Shown here piece by piece: positions 55,275 to 64,000 of a DNA stretch of 64,000 bases (position 1 is its first letter; the number at the start of each line of letters is the position of its first letter). A program made the position numbers and the translations under genes. Source of the stretch: Oscillospiraceae bacterium (GTDB lineage Bacteria > Bacillota > Clostridia > Oscillospirales > Acutalibacteraceae); NCBI GenBank assembly GCA_015066395.1, contig SVOL01000001.1:62001-126000 (forward strand). Direction: 5' to 3'. The notes beneath the pieces are model-generated. The model worked only from the letters and a program-made list of their open reading frames with translations, did no database searches and was not told where the DNA came from.

Positions 55275-56300
55275 TTATTTAATTTCCTTGATCCAGCCTT
55301 CGGGTGCGGGAAGTCGGCCCATCTGGATACCGGTAAGAGTTTCATAAAGCTTCTTGGTTACAGGACCCATCTCGGTCATACCTGCAGGGAAGCAGATCTC
55401 CTTACCATGGTCAACGACCTTGCCGACCGGCGAGATAACAGCCGCTGTTCCGCAAAGACCGCACTCGGCGAAATCGGAAAGCTCCGAAACCTTAATCTCA
55501 CGCTCTTCAACCTCAAGACCCAAATAGTCCTTAGCAACGATCATCAACGAACGACGGGTAATGGAAGGAAGAATGGTGCCCGACTTGGGAGTTACGACCT
55601 TGCCATCTTTAGTAACGAAGATGATGTTTGCACCGCCGGTCTCCTCAATGCAGGTTCTGGTGGCAGAGTCTACATACATATTCTCATCAAAACCGTTGTC
55701 GTGAGCGTCTACAATATTATAAAGGCTCATTGCATAGTTAAGACCTGCCTTGATGTGACCTGTACCTTTCGGTGCGGCACGGTCAAGGTCGCTGATACGA
55801 AGAGTCAACGGCTTGACACCGCCCTTGAAGTAAGGACCAACAGGTGTTGCAAAAATTCTGAACTGATACTCGGTAGCGGGCTTTACACCGATAACGGCGT
55901 TGCTTCCGAACATATAAGGACGCAAATAAAGAGTTGCACCCGAGCCGTAAGGCGGTACCCAATCGGCATTGGCGGCGACGACCTTCTCAACTGCTTCAAC
56001 GAACTTTTCAACCGGGAATACCGGCATCTTAAGCCTCTCGCACGAATCAGCCATACGCTGAGCATTGAGGTCGGGACGGAAACAAACGATCTTGCCGTCC
56101 TCTGTGGTGTAGGCCTTTAAGCCTTCAAAGCAGGTCTGTGCATACTGCAAAACACCTGCACACTCGTTGATAACGATGTTTTCATCCTCTATTAAAGCAC
56201 CGTCATCCCATTTACCATCCTTAAAATTAGCGACAAAACGGTAATCGGTCTTAACATAACCGAAACCTAATTCGCCCCAGTTAATATCCTTCTTTGCCAT
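55275..56300 (-). CDS. ilvE: Branched-chain amino acid aminotransferase
   Basis: INECAGVLQYAQTCFEGLKAYTTEDGKIVCFRPDLNAQRM; KAGLNYAMSLYN; ECGLCGTAAVISPVG. Confidence 0.95.
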   Translation of the reverse strand: MAKKDINWGELGFGYVKTDYRFVANFKDGKWDDGALIEDENIVINECAGVLQYAQTCFEGLKAYTTEDGKIVCFRPDLNAQRMADSCERLKMPVFPVEKFVEAVEKVVAANADWVPPYGSGATLYLRPYMFGSNAVIGVKPATEYQFRIFATPVGPYFKGGVKPLTLRISDLDRAAPKGTGHIKAGLNYAMSLYNIVDAHDNGFDENMYVDSATRTCIEETGGANIIFVTKDGKVVTPKSGTILPSITRRSLMIVAKDYLGLEVEEREIKVSELSDFAECGLCGTAAVISPVGKVVDHGKEICFPAGMTEMGPVTKKLYETLTGIQMGRLPAPEGWIKEIK

Positions 56301-56488
56301 GATTATCCTCCTAAAATAACACTTAAGTGTTACAATTTTTAATTTACATTAAATTTTATCACCCATAACGGCTCTTGTCAATACGGCAATTTTAAGTTTT
56401 CACAGTACTTTATATATTTGAGTTGAATTTTTACCGATGCTGTGGTAAACTATTTGTTTGTAAAAATATTTTGAGTTTGAGGGATAAT

Positions 56489-58093
56489 ATGCCTAACATC
56501 AAAGACGAAATTTTAAGACGACGCACATTCGCCATCATCTCCCACCCTGACGCCGGTAAGACCACTTTGACCGAAAAGTTGCTCCTTTACGGAAGAGCAA
56601 TTCAGTCGGCAGGCTCGGTTAAGGGTAAACAGAACGACCGCCACGCGGTTTCCGACTGGATGGAGATCGAGAAAAAGAGAGGTATTTCCATCACCTCTTC
56701 TGTTCTGCAGTTTGAGTATGACGGATACTGCATCAACATTCTCGACACCCCGGGTCACCAGGACTTCTCGGAGGATACCTACCGCACCTTGACGGCGGCC
56801 GACAGCGTTGTTATGGTTATCGACGCCGCAAAGGGTATCGAGCCGCAGACCAGAAAGCTCTTTAAGGTCTGTGCAATGCGTCACATTCCCATCTTTACAT
56901 TTATAAACAAGCTCGACCGCGAGGCAAGAGATCCGTTTGAACTACTTGACGAACTTGAAAAGGAGTTCGGAATCGGCACTTATCCTATGAACTGGCCCAT
57001 CGGCTGCGGACAGGATTTCAAGGGTGTTTTTGACCGCGAAAAGCGTCGAATTTTGACCTTTTCCGAGTTCCACAGCGGCGACAAACGGCTTGAAGCCATC
57101 GAATGCGAGCTGACAGAGACCGAAAAGTTGGATTCGCTTATCGGCGAATATGCCCGACGCGACCTCGTTGACCAGATCGAGCTGCTCGACGGTGCAAGCT
57201 TCGACTTTGATCTCGAAAAGGTGCGTTGCGGCGAATTGTCACCCGTGTTCTTCGGTTCTGCTCTTAACAACTTCGGTATTGAACCGTTTTTGGAAAATTT
57301 CCTTAAAATGACCACCCCTCCGCTTTCCTACCGTTCGGGTGACGAAAAGATAGCACCCGAAACCGAGCAGTTTTCGGCTTTTGTTTTCAAGATCCAGGCC
57401 AATATGAACAAGGCTCACCGCGACAGAATTGCATTTATGAGGATCTGCTCGGGCAAATTCGAGCGTTCCAAGGAATATTTCCACGTTCAGGCCGGCAGAC
57501 CTATTAAACTCTCACGTCCTCAGCAGATGATGGCCGAGGAACGCGAGGTCATCGACGAAGCGTATGCCGGCGATATAATCGGCGTTTTCGATCCCGGTGT
57601 GTTCTCGATCGGTGACACCATCTGCGAAAAGGGTATGAAGGTACAGTACGCAGGCATTCCTACCTTTGCTCCAGAGCATTTTGCCATTGTTGAGCAGGTC
57701 GATTCGCTCAAGCGTAAGCAGTTCGCAAAAGGCATTACCCAGATCGCTCAAGAGGGTGCCATTCAGATGTTCTTCTTGCCCGGTTCGGGTCTTGAGCGTG
57801 TTTATGTCGGCGTTGTCGGTATGCTTCAATTTGACGTTCTGCAGTTTAGAATGGAGTCGGAATATGGCGTAAAATACAACCGCCAGGACACTCCGCATTC
57901 ACTCGTCCGCTTTATTGAAAACACCGATCTCGACCCCAAAACCCTTAACCTTATGCAGGCAACCAAGTGGGTGCAGGATGCGAAAGGCCGCAATCTTTTG
58001 CTCTTCACCGCCGAATATGAGATAGGTTGGGCACTCGATAAAAACCCCGGTCTTGTTTTAAAAGAATTCAGCCAGATGTGGGACGAGATCTAA
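56489..58093 (+). CDS. prfC: Peptide chain release factor 3
   Basis: TFAIISHPDAGKTTLTEKLLLYG, DTPGHQDFSEDTYRTLTAADSVVMVIDAAKGIE. Confidence 0.95.
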   Translation: MPNIKDEILRRRTFAIISHPDAGKTTLTEKLLLYGRAIQSAGSVKGKQNDRHAVSDWMEIEKKRGISITSSVLQFEYDGYCINILDTPGHQDFSEDTYRTLTAADSVVMVIDAAKGIEPQTRKLFKVCAMRHIPIFTFINKLDREARDPFELLDELEKEFGIGTYPMNWPIGCGQDFKGVFDREKRRILTFSEFHSGDKRLEAIECELTETEKLDSLIGEYARRDLVDQIELLDGASFDFDLEKVRCGELSPVFFGSALNNFGIEPFLENFLKMTTPPLSYRSGDEKIAPETEQFSAFVFKIQANMNKAHRDRIAFMRICSGKFERSKEYFHVQAGRPIKLSRPQQMMAEEREVIDEAYAGDIIGVFDPGVFSIGDTICEKGMKVQYAGIPTFAPEHFAIVEQVDSLKRKQFAKGITQIAQEGAIQMFFLPGSGLERVYVGVVGMLQFDVLQFRMESEYGVKYNRQDTPHSLVRFIENTDLDPKTLNLMQATKWVQDAKGRNLLLFTAEYEIGWALDKNPGLVLKEFSQMWDEI

Positions 58094-58206
58094 GGCTTAG
58101 AAAAAAGTTCAGAAAATTTTAAAAAAATTCTTTACATTATAAGATTTTGTGCTAAAATGTTTTTATTAAAAAATCCTGGTTGCTCTAAAAGAAAGGACTT
58201 GATTTT

Positions 58207-58905
58207 ATGACATTGACTTACAAAGGTAAGACAAAAGACGTTTATGCTTTGGAAAACGGTAACGTTCTTTTGAAGTTTAAGGACGATTGCACCGGCAAGG
58301 ACGGTGTTTTTGATCCGGGTGAGAACGCCGTCGGTTTGACTATTGAGGGTATCGGACAGGCCAACCTCAAGACCTCGGTCTACTATTTCGAGCTCTGCAA
58401 AAAGGCCGGCATCAAGACCCACTATGTATCGGCTGACATCGAGAATGCTACTATGGAAGTCCTTCCTGCAGAATGCCTCGGCAAGGCTCAGGGCGGTAAC
58501 GGTCTTGAAGTTATCTGCCGACTGGTTGCTACCGGCAGCTTTATCCGCAGATACGGCGAGTACATCAAGGACGGCACCGTTATCGAGGGCGGATATGTTG
58601 AGTGTACCTTCAAGAACGACGCAAAGGGCGATCCGCTGGTAACCGGCGAAGGCTTGGCAGTTTTGGGCGTTATGACACCCGAAATGTTTGAGAGTATGAA
58701 GGAGCAGACCTTAAAGATCACCAAGATCGTTGCTGACGACCTCAAATCCATCGGCCTTGACCTTTGGGACATCAAGTTCGAGTTCGGCTACAACAACGGC
58801 GAAGTCGTTCTCATCGACGAGATCGCTTCGGGCAATATGAGAGTTTACAAGGACGGCAAGATCGTCGAACCCGTTAAACTCACCGAGCTTATTCTTAACA
58901 GATAA
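58207..58905 (+). CDS. purC: Phosphoribosylaminoimidazole-succinocarboxamide synthase
   Basis: [69 protein letters not shown]. Confidence 0.95.
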   Translation: MTLTYKGKTKDVYALENGNVLLKFKDDCTGKDGVFDPGENAVGLTIEGIGQANLKTSVYYFELCKKAGIKTHYVSADIENATMEVLPAECLGKAQGGNGLEVICRLVATGSFIRRYGEYIKDGTVIEGGYVECTFKNDAKGDPLVTGEGLAVLGVMTPEMFESMKEQTLKITKIVADDLKSIGLDLWDIKFEFGYNNGEVVLIDEIASGNMRVYKDGKIVEPVKLTELILNR

Positions 58906-58916
58906 ATTTCACGAAA

Positions 58917-58998
58917 CAAAATAAAGCACCGATTCTGACATGAACCCCAAAGTGTCTGACTTTGGGGGTGCATATCATCTTCGGTGCTTTATTTTTTT
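58917..58998 (+). terminator. Nested double-hairpin terminator after purC
   Basis: Outer aaataaagcaccga / tcggtgctttattttttt; inner accccaaagt-gtctg-actttgggg. Confidence 0.75.
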
Positions 58999-59052
58999 AC
59001 ACTGAATTATTTTATGAAATTACGGTTAAACCTTTTATGAAGGAGAATTTTT

Positions 59053-60027
59053 ATGTGTACCGCTATTCATTTTAATAATATGGGCCATTTGTTCGGCCGA
59101 AACCTTGATTTGGAATACCACTATAACGAAGCCGTGACCGTAACACCGAGAGGTTTCGATTGGGAATTTAAAGCACCCGTTTTAAAGAATGGGCAATATG
59201 CCATGATCGGTATGGCTACAGCAGTCGACGGTTATCCGCTTTACTACGATGCCGCTAATGAAAAAGGACTTTCTATAGCCGGACTTAATTTCCCCGGCAA
59301 CGCCTTTTATAATGAACCAAAGTCCGATGGTTTAAACGTATCGCCCTTTGAGCTTATCCCATATCTTTTGTCACAGTGCGCCAGCGTCTTAGAAGCATTG
59401 GAATTGCTCAAAAACATCAATCTCGAGAACCGAAACTTCAATGAAAAATACCCTTTAACTCCGCTTCATTGGATACTGTCCGACAAGGAGCGCTCGATAG
59501 TTATCGAGCCGTTAAAAGAAGGCTTGAAGATCTACGAAAACCCTGTGGGAGTACTCACAAACAATCCGCGTTTTGAGCTTCAACTAAACAATCTGCAAAA
59601 CTATTTAAACCTTTCAAACTCCACACCCGAAAACCGTTACGATTTGCCGACTCCGCTTTACAGCAAAGGTTTGGGTGCATTCGGTCTGCCCGGTGACGGC
59701 TCTTCGCTTTCGCGCTTTGTCAGAGCCGCGTTTTTTAAAAAACATTCGGTATGCGACAACGACACAGAGTCCCGAATCAATCAGTTCTTCCGTATTTTAA
59801 GCACCGTCGCACAACCAAAAGGCGCAATAACGACCGACGACGGAAACTACCATATCACGGTCTACTCTTCGTGCATGGATCTTGACAGCGGAATATACTA
59901 CTACTCGACCTACGAAAATTTGCAAATAACAGGCATCGATTTGTTTGCAGAAAATCTTGACGGAAACGAAATAATCGGTTATTCTATAATAAGTAAACCG
60001 CATTTAAAAATTTTAAACCGACATTGA
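59053..60027 (+). CDS. bsh: Choloylglycine hydrolase family (bile-salt-hydrolase-like) Ntn hydrolase
   Basis: Mature Cys2 (MCTAIHF), GRNLDLE, GLSIAGLNFPGNA, GVLTNNPRFELQLNNL, SSLSRFVRAAF. Confidence 0.9.
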   Translation: MCTAIHFNNMGHLFGRNLDLEYHYNEAVTVTPRGFDWEFKAPVLKNGQYAMIGMATAVDGYPLYYDAANEKGLSIAGLNFPGNAFYNEPKSDGLNVSPFELIPYLLSQCASVLEALELLKNINLENRNFNEKYPLTPLHWILSDKERSIVIEPLKEGLKIYENPVGVLTNNPRFELQLNNLQNYLNLSNSTPENRYDLPTPLYSKGLGAFGLPGDGSSLSRFVRAAFFKKHSVCDNDTESRINQFFRILSTVAQPKGAITTDDGNYHITVYSSCMDLDSGIYYYSTYENLQITGIDLFAENLDGNEIIGYSIISKPHLKILNRH

Positions 60028-60040
60028 AAAGGAAGATCTT

Positions 60041-61873
60041 ATGTTCTGCACAAGAAAAATAACCGATGACCTCTGGTGGGTGGGCGGCAACGACCGCAGA
60101 CTTTCCTTATTTGAAGGAGTTTATTCAGTCCCCAAAGGCGTATCCTACAACTCCTACCTCCTTTTGGATGAATCGACCGTGCTTTTCGACACTGTCGACG
60201 CTAAAGTGGCACCCGTGTTTTTTGAAAATCTTAAACACCTTCTTGGCGGAAGACCGCTTGACTTCGTGGTGATCCAGCACATGGAACCCGACCATTCGGC
60301 AACTTTAGGACTGTTGCTCGAAAAGCACCCCGAAACAACCGTAGTCTGCAACGCGAAATCGGCACAGCTGATAGATCAATTCTTCAAGACCGACATTTCG
60401 AGCCGTGCATATATCGTCGACGAGAAAAGTGTTTTCAACTCAGGTGTCCACGAATTTCAGTTTTTCAACGCTCCGATGGTGCACTGGCCCGAAGTTATGT
60501 TCACCTATGATAAAACCGACGGCGTGCTGTTCTCGGCCGATGCATTCGGCGTGTTCGGTGCTTTAAACGGTGCACTTTTTGCCGACGAGGTCGATTTTTG
60601 GCGTGATTATCTCGACGAAGCCAGAAGATACTACGGCAACATCGTAGGAAAATACGGTATGCAGGTGGCGACAGCTCTCAAAAAATTGGCTGGTCTGCCG
60701 CTTAATTACGTATGCCCGTTGCACGGCTTTGTCTGGAGAAAAGGTTTTAATAAGTATCTTGAAAAATATCTCAAATGGAGCACCTACACTCCCGAAGAAA
60801 ACGGAGTTATGATCGCCTATGCTTCCATTTACGGCAACACCGAAAACGCCGCCGAAATATTGGCATCTCGGCTTCGTGAAAAGGGTGTGAAAACCGAAAT
60901 GTTTGATGTTTCGGTCGATCCTGCTTCGGAAATTGTCGCCGCTTCCTTTAAATGGAGTCACCTCGTGTTTGCATCTTCGACCTATAATGGGGGAATATTT
61001 ATTAGTATGGAGGAGTTGCTCCGCGATTTAGTTGCACACTCTCTCCAGAACCGCACGGTTGCGTTTATGGAAAACGGCTCGTGGGCTGCAACCAGCGGAA
61101 AACAAATGCGTGGAATTTTGGAAGGCTGCAAAAATTTAACGGTGCTCGAAAACACGGTTTCGATCCGCTCGACTTTAGGCGAAGCACAGGAACATGATTT
61201 AGACGCACTTTGTGAAGAGATCGCTCAATCACTCAACAACAGCGTGGCTAATGCCGCAAGCTCGGATTCGGTAGACTCAAAGGCCTTTGAAAAAATTGCC
61301 TGCGGACTGTTTGTGCTTACCGCAAACGACTCGAAACAGAACGGCTGTATCATCAACACCGCAATGCAGGTGTCGAACGCTCCGTTTAAAGTAAGTATTG
61401 CTGTAAACCGACAGAACCTCACTCACGATATGATTGAAAAGACCGGTATTTTCAATCTGTCGGTGCTCACCGAAAGCACAGATTTTGAGCTCTTTAAGCA
61501 TTTTGGATTCAGAAGCGGCAGAACGGTCGATAAGTTTGACCGTTTTACGGATTATGCTGTGTCCGAAAACGGCGTTGCATATATAACTAAAGCCAACGCT
61601 TACTTTAGCTGCAAGGTTTTAGAGACCGTCGATTGCGGCAGCCACACTCTGTTTGTGGCCGAAGTGACCGAAGCAAAAGTGCTCAACACCGAGTCATCTG
61701 CAACCTATTCCTACTACCACTCCGATATCAAGCCCCGGCCTCAGGATGCTGAAAAGAAAAATGGCTACAGATGCAAGGTCTGCGGATACGTTTATGAGGG
61801 TGACACCCTTCCCGACGATTTCATCTGTCCCTTGTGTAAACACGGCGCTGAGGATTTCGAGCCGATAGTTTGA
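60041..61873 (+). CDS. Flavorubredoxin-like protein: MBL diiron + flavodoxin + flavin reductase + rubredoxin
   Basis: HMEPDHSATLGLLL, VHWPEVMFTYD, PLHGFVWR; flavodoxin YASIYGNTENAAEIL; CKVCGYVYEGDTLPDDFICPLC. Confidence 0.9.
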   Translation: MFCTRKITDDLWWVGGNDRRLSLFEGVYSVPKGVSYNSYLLLDESTVLFDTVDAKVAPVFFENLKHLLGGRPLDFVVIQHMEPDHSATLGLLLEKHPETTVVCNAKSAQLIDQFFKTDISSRAYIVDEKSVFNSGVHEFQFFNAPMVHWPEVMFTYDKTDGVLFSADAFGVFGALNGALFADEVDFWRDYLDEARRYYGNIVGKYGMQVATALKKLAGLPLNYVCPLHGFVWRKGFNKYLEKYLKWSTYTPEENGVMIAYASIYGNTENAAEILASRLREKGVKTEMFDVSVDPASEIVAASFKWSHLVFASSTYNGGIFISMEELLRDLVAHSLQNRTVAFMENGSWAATSGKQMRGILEGCKNLTVLENTVSIRSTLGEAQEHDLDALCEEIAQSLNNSVANAASSDSVDSKAFEKIACGLFVLTANDSKQNGCIINTAMQVSNAPFKVSIAVNRQNLTHDMIEKTGIFNLSVLTESTDFELFKHFGFRSGRTVDKFDRFTDYAVSENGVAYITKANAYFSCKVLETVDCGSHTLFVAEVTEAKVLNTESSATYSYYHSDIKPRPQDAEKKNGYRCKVCGYVYEGDTLPDDFICPLCKHGAEDFEPIV

Positions 61874-61891
61874 TCATTCAGAGGAATCCTT

Positions 61892-62074
61892 ATGAAACCT
61901 TTTATGAAATTCCGCTGTGACGTTTGCGGCTGGGTCTACGACGAACAGGACGGCGACGCCGCTTTGGGAGTAAAACCCGGAACTAAATTTGTTGACCTCA
62001 ACGAAGAGGAATTCAAGTGTCCCTTATGCACAGCGGGCAAAGACAATTTCAGCAATTTAAGCAAGTACAGATAA
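61892..62074 (+). CDS. Rubredoxin
   Basis: 60 aa; CDVCGWVYDEQDGD...FKCPLCTAGKDNF. Confidence 0.93.
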   Translation: MKPFMKFRCDVCGWVYDEQDGDAALGVKPGTKFVDLNEEEFKCPLCTAGKDNFSNLSKYR

Positions 62075-62075
62075 G

Positions 62076-62108
62076 AAAACGCGGTGGCTTTCCACCGCGT
62101 TTTTCTTG
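62076..62108 (+). terminator. Terminator after rubredoxin
   Basis: aaaacgcggtgg cttt ccaccgcgtttttctt. Confidence 0.85.
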
Positions 62109-62148
62109 TATTAAGAGACCACTCAACTCCACTGTTTTAATGTTCCTA

Positions 62149-62178
62149 TTGACAATTTCGGTCGAATAATTGTATAAT
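62149..62178 (+). promoter_or_regulatory. Sigma-A-like promoter of riboswitch transcript
   Basis: TTGACA-N18-TATAAT. Confidence 0.8.
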
Positions 62179-62204
62179 AACACTAATCGTAGCGAAAAGT
62201 TACG

Positions 62205-62425
62205 AAAAAAGATAGAGGTCGCGGTACATAAAAGTAGCGTCAAAAAGGCACGGAAATGCCGATTGCGAAAGGATGCACCGCCGAAATCTGCAAAATGTTT
62301 CCGCAGTTTGCAGGTTGGTATGCGTCAGAATATGTCGCGTACTGTCACAGTCCGGTGGAGAGCTATCGAAAGAGTTTTGAGGAATTTTCGATCGCATCCA
62401 ATCGGAGTGCGGTCGAAAATTTATT
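62205..62425 (+). promoter_or_regulatory. Lysine riboswitch (L box) with intrinsic terminator
   Basis: gatagaggtcgcgg...agtagcgtcaaaaaggcacggaaatgccga...cgccgaaatctgc...gcaggttgg...tactgtcacagtccggtggagagctatc; terminator aattttcgatcgca/tgcggtcgaaaatt plus T-rich tail. Confidence 0.88.
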
Positions 62426-62442
62426 TTTAAGGAGTAAGCAAA

Positions 62443-64000
62443 ATGAAAAAGAAGTTTCTTATCATTGCAACGGTAGTACTGCTTTGTCTTATGTCTACCG
62501 TAACGGTTTTTGCAACCGACGGCGATGCCTCCGCTGCAAATCCGTTCATCGCTACCTTCTGGTCACTCGTGCCTCCGCTGGTAGCCATTGTTCTCGCACT
62601 TGTAACCAAGGAAGTCTACAGCTCTTTGTTTGTGGGTATTTTGGTCGGTGCTTTGTTCTACAGTAACTTCAACATCGTCGGTACTGTTGATTCGCTCGTT
62701 CAGGACGGACTTATTGCCGCTGTTTCGGGTACGGCAGGTATCTTCGTCTTCCTCGTTATCCTCGGTATTATGGTTGCACTCATCAACAAGACCGGCGGTT
62801 CACGCGCCTTTGGTGAGTGGGCTAAGACCCACATCAAATCGAAGGTCGGTGCTATTATTTGCACATTCATTTTAGGTGTTCTCATCTTTATCGATGACTA
62901 TTTCAACTGCCTTACCGTCGGCTCTGTTATGCGTCCTGTTACCGACGCTCACAAGGTCAGCCGTGCTAAGCTTTCGTATATTATCGACGCTACTGCAGCG
63001 CCTATTTGTATGATCGCTCCTATCTCTTCCTGGGCAGCCGCTGTTTCGGAGTATACCGCAGGTATTACCGATGCGGCCGGAAACGAGATCTCCAGCTTAG
63101 CCCTCTTCTGCAAGGCTATTCCCTATAATTTCTATTCACTTTTAACCCTCATTTTCGTAGTGGCTATCACTCTTATGAAGTTCGACTTCGGTCCTATGAA
63201 GAAGCACGAAGAGAACGCGTTGAACGGTGACCTCTTCACCTTCGGCGGCGAAGTTATGAGCGACGAGAGCGAGGTTGAAGAGGATTCAAGAGGTCGTGTT
63301 ATTGACCTCATTCTCCCCATCGTTGTACTTATCATAGTTTCTGTATTTGCCCTCATTTATGTGGGTGGATTCTTCACTGCAGGCAGTGATTTCAAGGGCG
63401 ATTTTATCGGTGCCTTCGGCGATACCGATGCCACTATCGGCTTGCCCTTGGGCGGCATAGTTGCTTTGCTCGTAACCGTTATCTACGTTATCTGCCGCCG
63501 CCTTGTAACCTTCAAAGAGGCAATGTCCTGCATTCCTAAGGGCTTTATTGCAATGGTTCCCGCGATCCTCATTCTCACCATGGCTACCGCTTTAAAGAAT
63601 ATGACCGGCTTGCTCGGTTCGGATACCTTCGTTGAGAACGCTTTGGCAAACGCCGGCGCACTTCACAACTTCCTGCCCGCCATCATCTTCCTTGTTGCCT
63701 GCGGTATCGCATTTGCAACCGGAACCTCGTGGGGAACCTTCGGTATCCTTATTCCTATCGTTTTGTCCGTTTTCCCCGCAGGAAGCGAATTGATGGTAAT
63801 CGGTATGTCGGCCTGCCTTGCAGGTGCGGTTTGCGGTGACCACTGCTCACCTATTTCGGATACCACCATTATGTCGTCGGCAGGTGCACAGTGCGAGCAC
63901 GTCAACCACGTTTCGACCCAGTTGCCCTACGCTATTACTGTTGCGGTTGTATCATTTGTAAGCTACATCATCACAGGTTTCATTCAGAACTGGCTGATTG
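62443..64000 (+). CDS. Na+/H+ antiporter NhaC family protein, candidate lysine transporter (truncated by window end)
   Basis: Open frame MKKKFLIIATVVLLCLMSTVTVFATDGDASAANPFIATFWSLVPPLVAIVLALVTKEVYSSLFVGILVGALFY...GTSWGTFGILIPIV...CGDHCSPISDTTIMSS; no stop before 64000. Confidence 0.9.
   Translation, partial: MKKKFLIIATVVLLCLMSTVTVFATDGDASAANPFIATFWSLVPPLVAIVLALVTKEVYSSLFVGILVGALFYSNFNIVGTVDSLVQDGLIAAVSGTAGIFVFLVILGIMVALINKTGGSRAFGEWAKTHIKSKVGAIICTFILGVLIFIDDYFNCLTVGSVMRPVTDAHKVSRAKLSYIIDATAAPICMIAPISSWAAAVSEYTAGITDAAGNEISSLALFCKAIPYNFYSLLTLIFVVAITLMKFDFGPMKKHEENALNGDLFTFGGEVMSDESEVEEDSRGRVIDLILPIVVLIIVSVFALIYVGGFFTAGSDFKGDFIGAFGDTDATIGLPLGGIVALLVTVIYVICRRLVTFKEAMSCIPKGFIAMVPAILILTMATALKNMTGLLGSDTFVENALANAGALHNFLPAIIFLVACGIAFATGTSWGTFGILIPIVLSVFPAGSELMVIGMSACLAGAVCGDHCSPISDTTIMSSAGAQCEHVNHVSTQLPYAITVAVVSFVSYIITGFIQNWLI

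Noticed and set aside
55407-56120. 237-aa plus-strand ORF
   Set aside because: Antisense to ilvE; shadow ORF.
62256-62666. 136-aa plus-strand ORF
   Set aside because: Overlaps the lysine riboswitch and the NhaC gene start in the wrong frame.
1-64000. CRISPR array, rRNA operon, prophage, transposase or integrase
   Set aside because: No regularly spaced direct repeats, rRNA signatures, phage structural genes or transposase ORFs were seen by eye.

Overview
The window looks like chromosomal DNA from a Clostridia (Oscillospiraceae-like) gut bacterium; this taxonomic guess is inferred from gene content and style only. Most of it is housekeeping: a [FeFe]-hydrogenase-associated operon, thrS with a T-box, pth-mfd, an M16 peptidase pair, lgt, folD, dinB, a YhaN/YhaO-like pair, nth, GH25 lysozyme, glgB, metF/metH, argGH, ilvE, prfC, purC, choloylglycine hydrolase, a flavorubredoxin-like protein, and a lysine riboswitch in front of an NhaC-family transporter that runs off the window. 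The most interesting part is an apparently undescribed peptide-modification locus at about 41.5-50.4 kb. It contains a radical SAM/SPASM protein, a 36-aa Cys-rich precursor-like peptide, an ABC exporter without a peptidase domain, two HPr-kinase-like proteins, a PqqD/RRE-like protein, an S26-like peptidase, a PF14907-like nucleotidyltransferase with an extra C-terminal domain, two unannotated YxxP-type miniproteins, and a secreted protein. The C-terminal tail of that secreted protein (GWSDWWTPEY) is nearly identical to the tail of the adjacent 38-aa miniprotein (GWSDWWTPEF). Two more secreted-protein + YxxP-miniprotein pairs lie at 5.4-10 kb; their 42-aa peptides share 27 identical C-terminal residues despite many synonymous differences. 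None of these five small peptides is in the supplied ORF track. Other notable items are a nested-palindrome four-way-junction element, intergenic palindromic repeat deserts, a candidate structured leader RNA, and a perfect 24-bp palindrome inside mfd.
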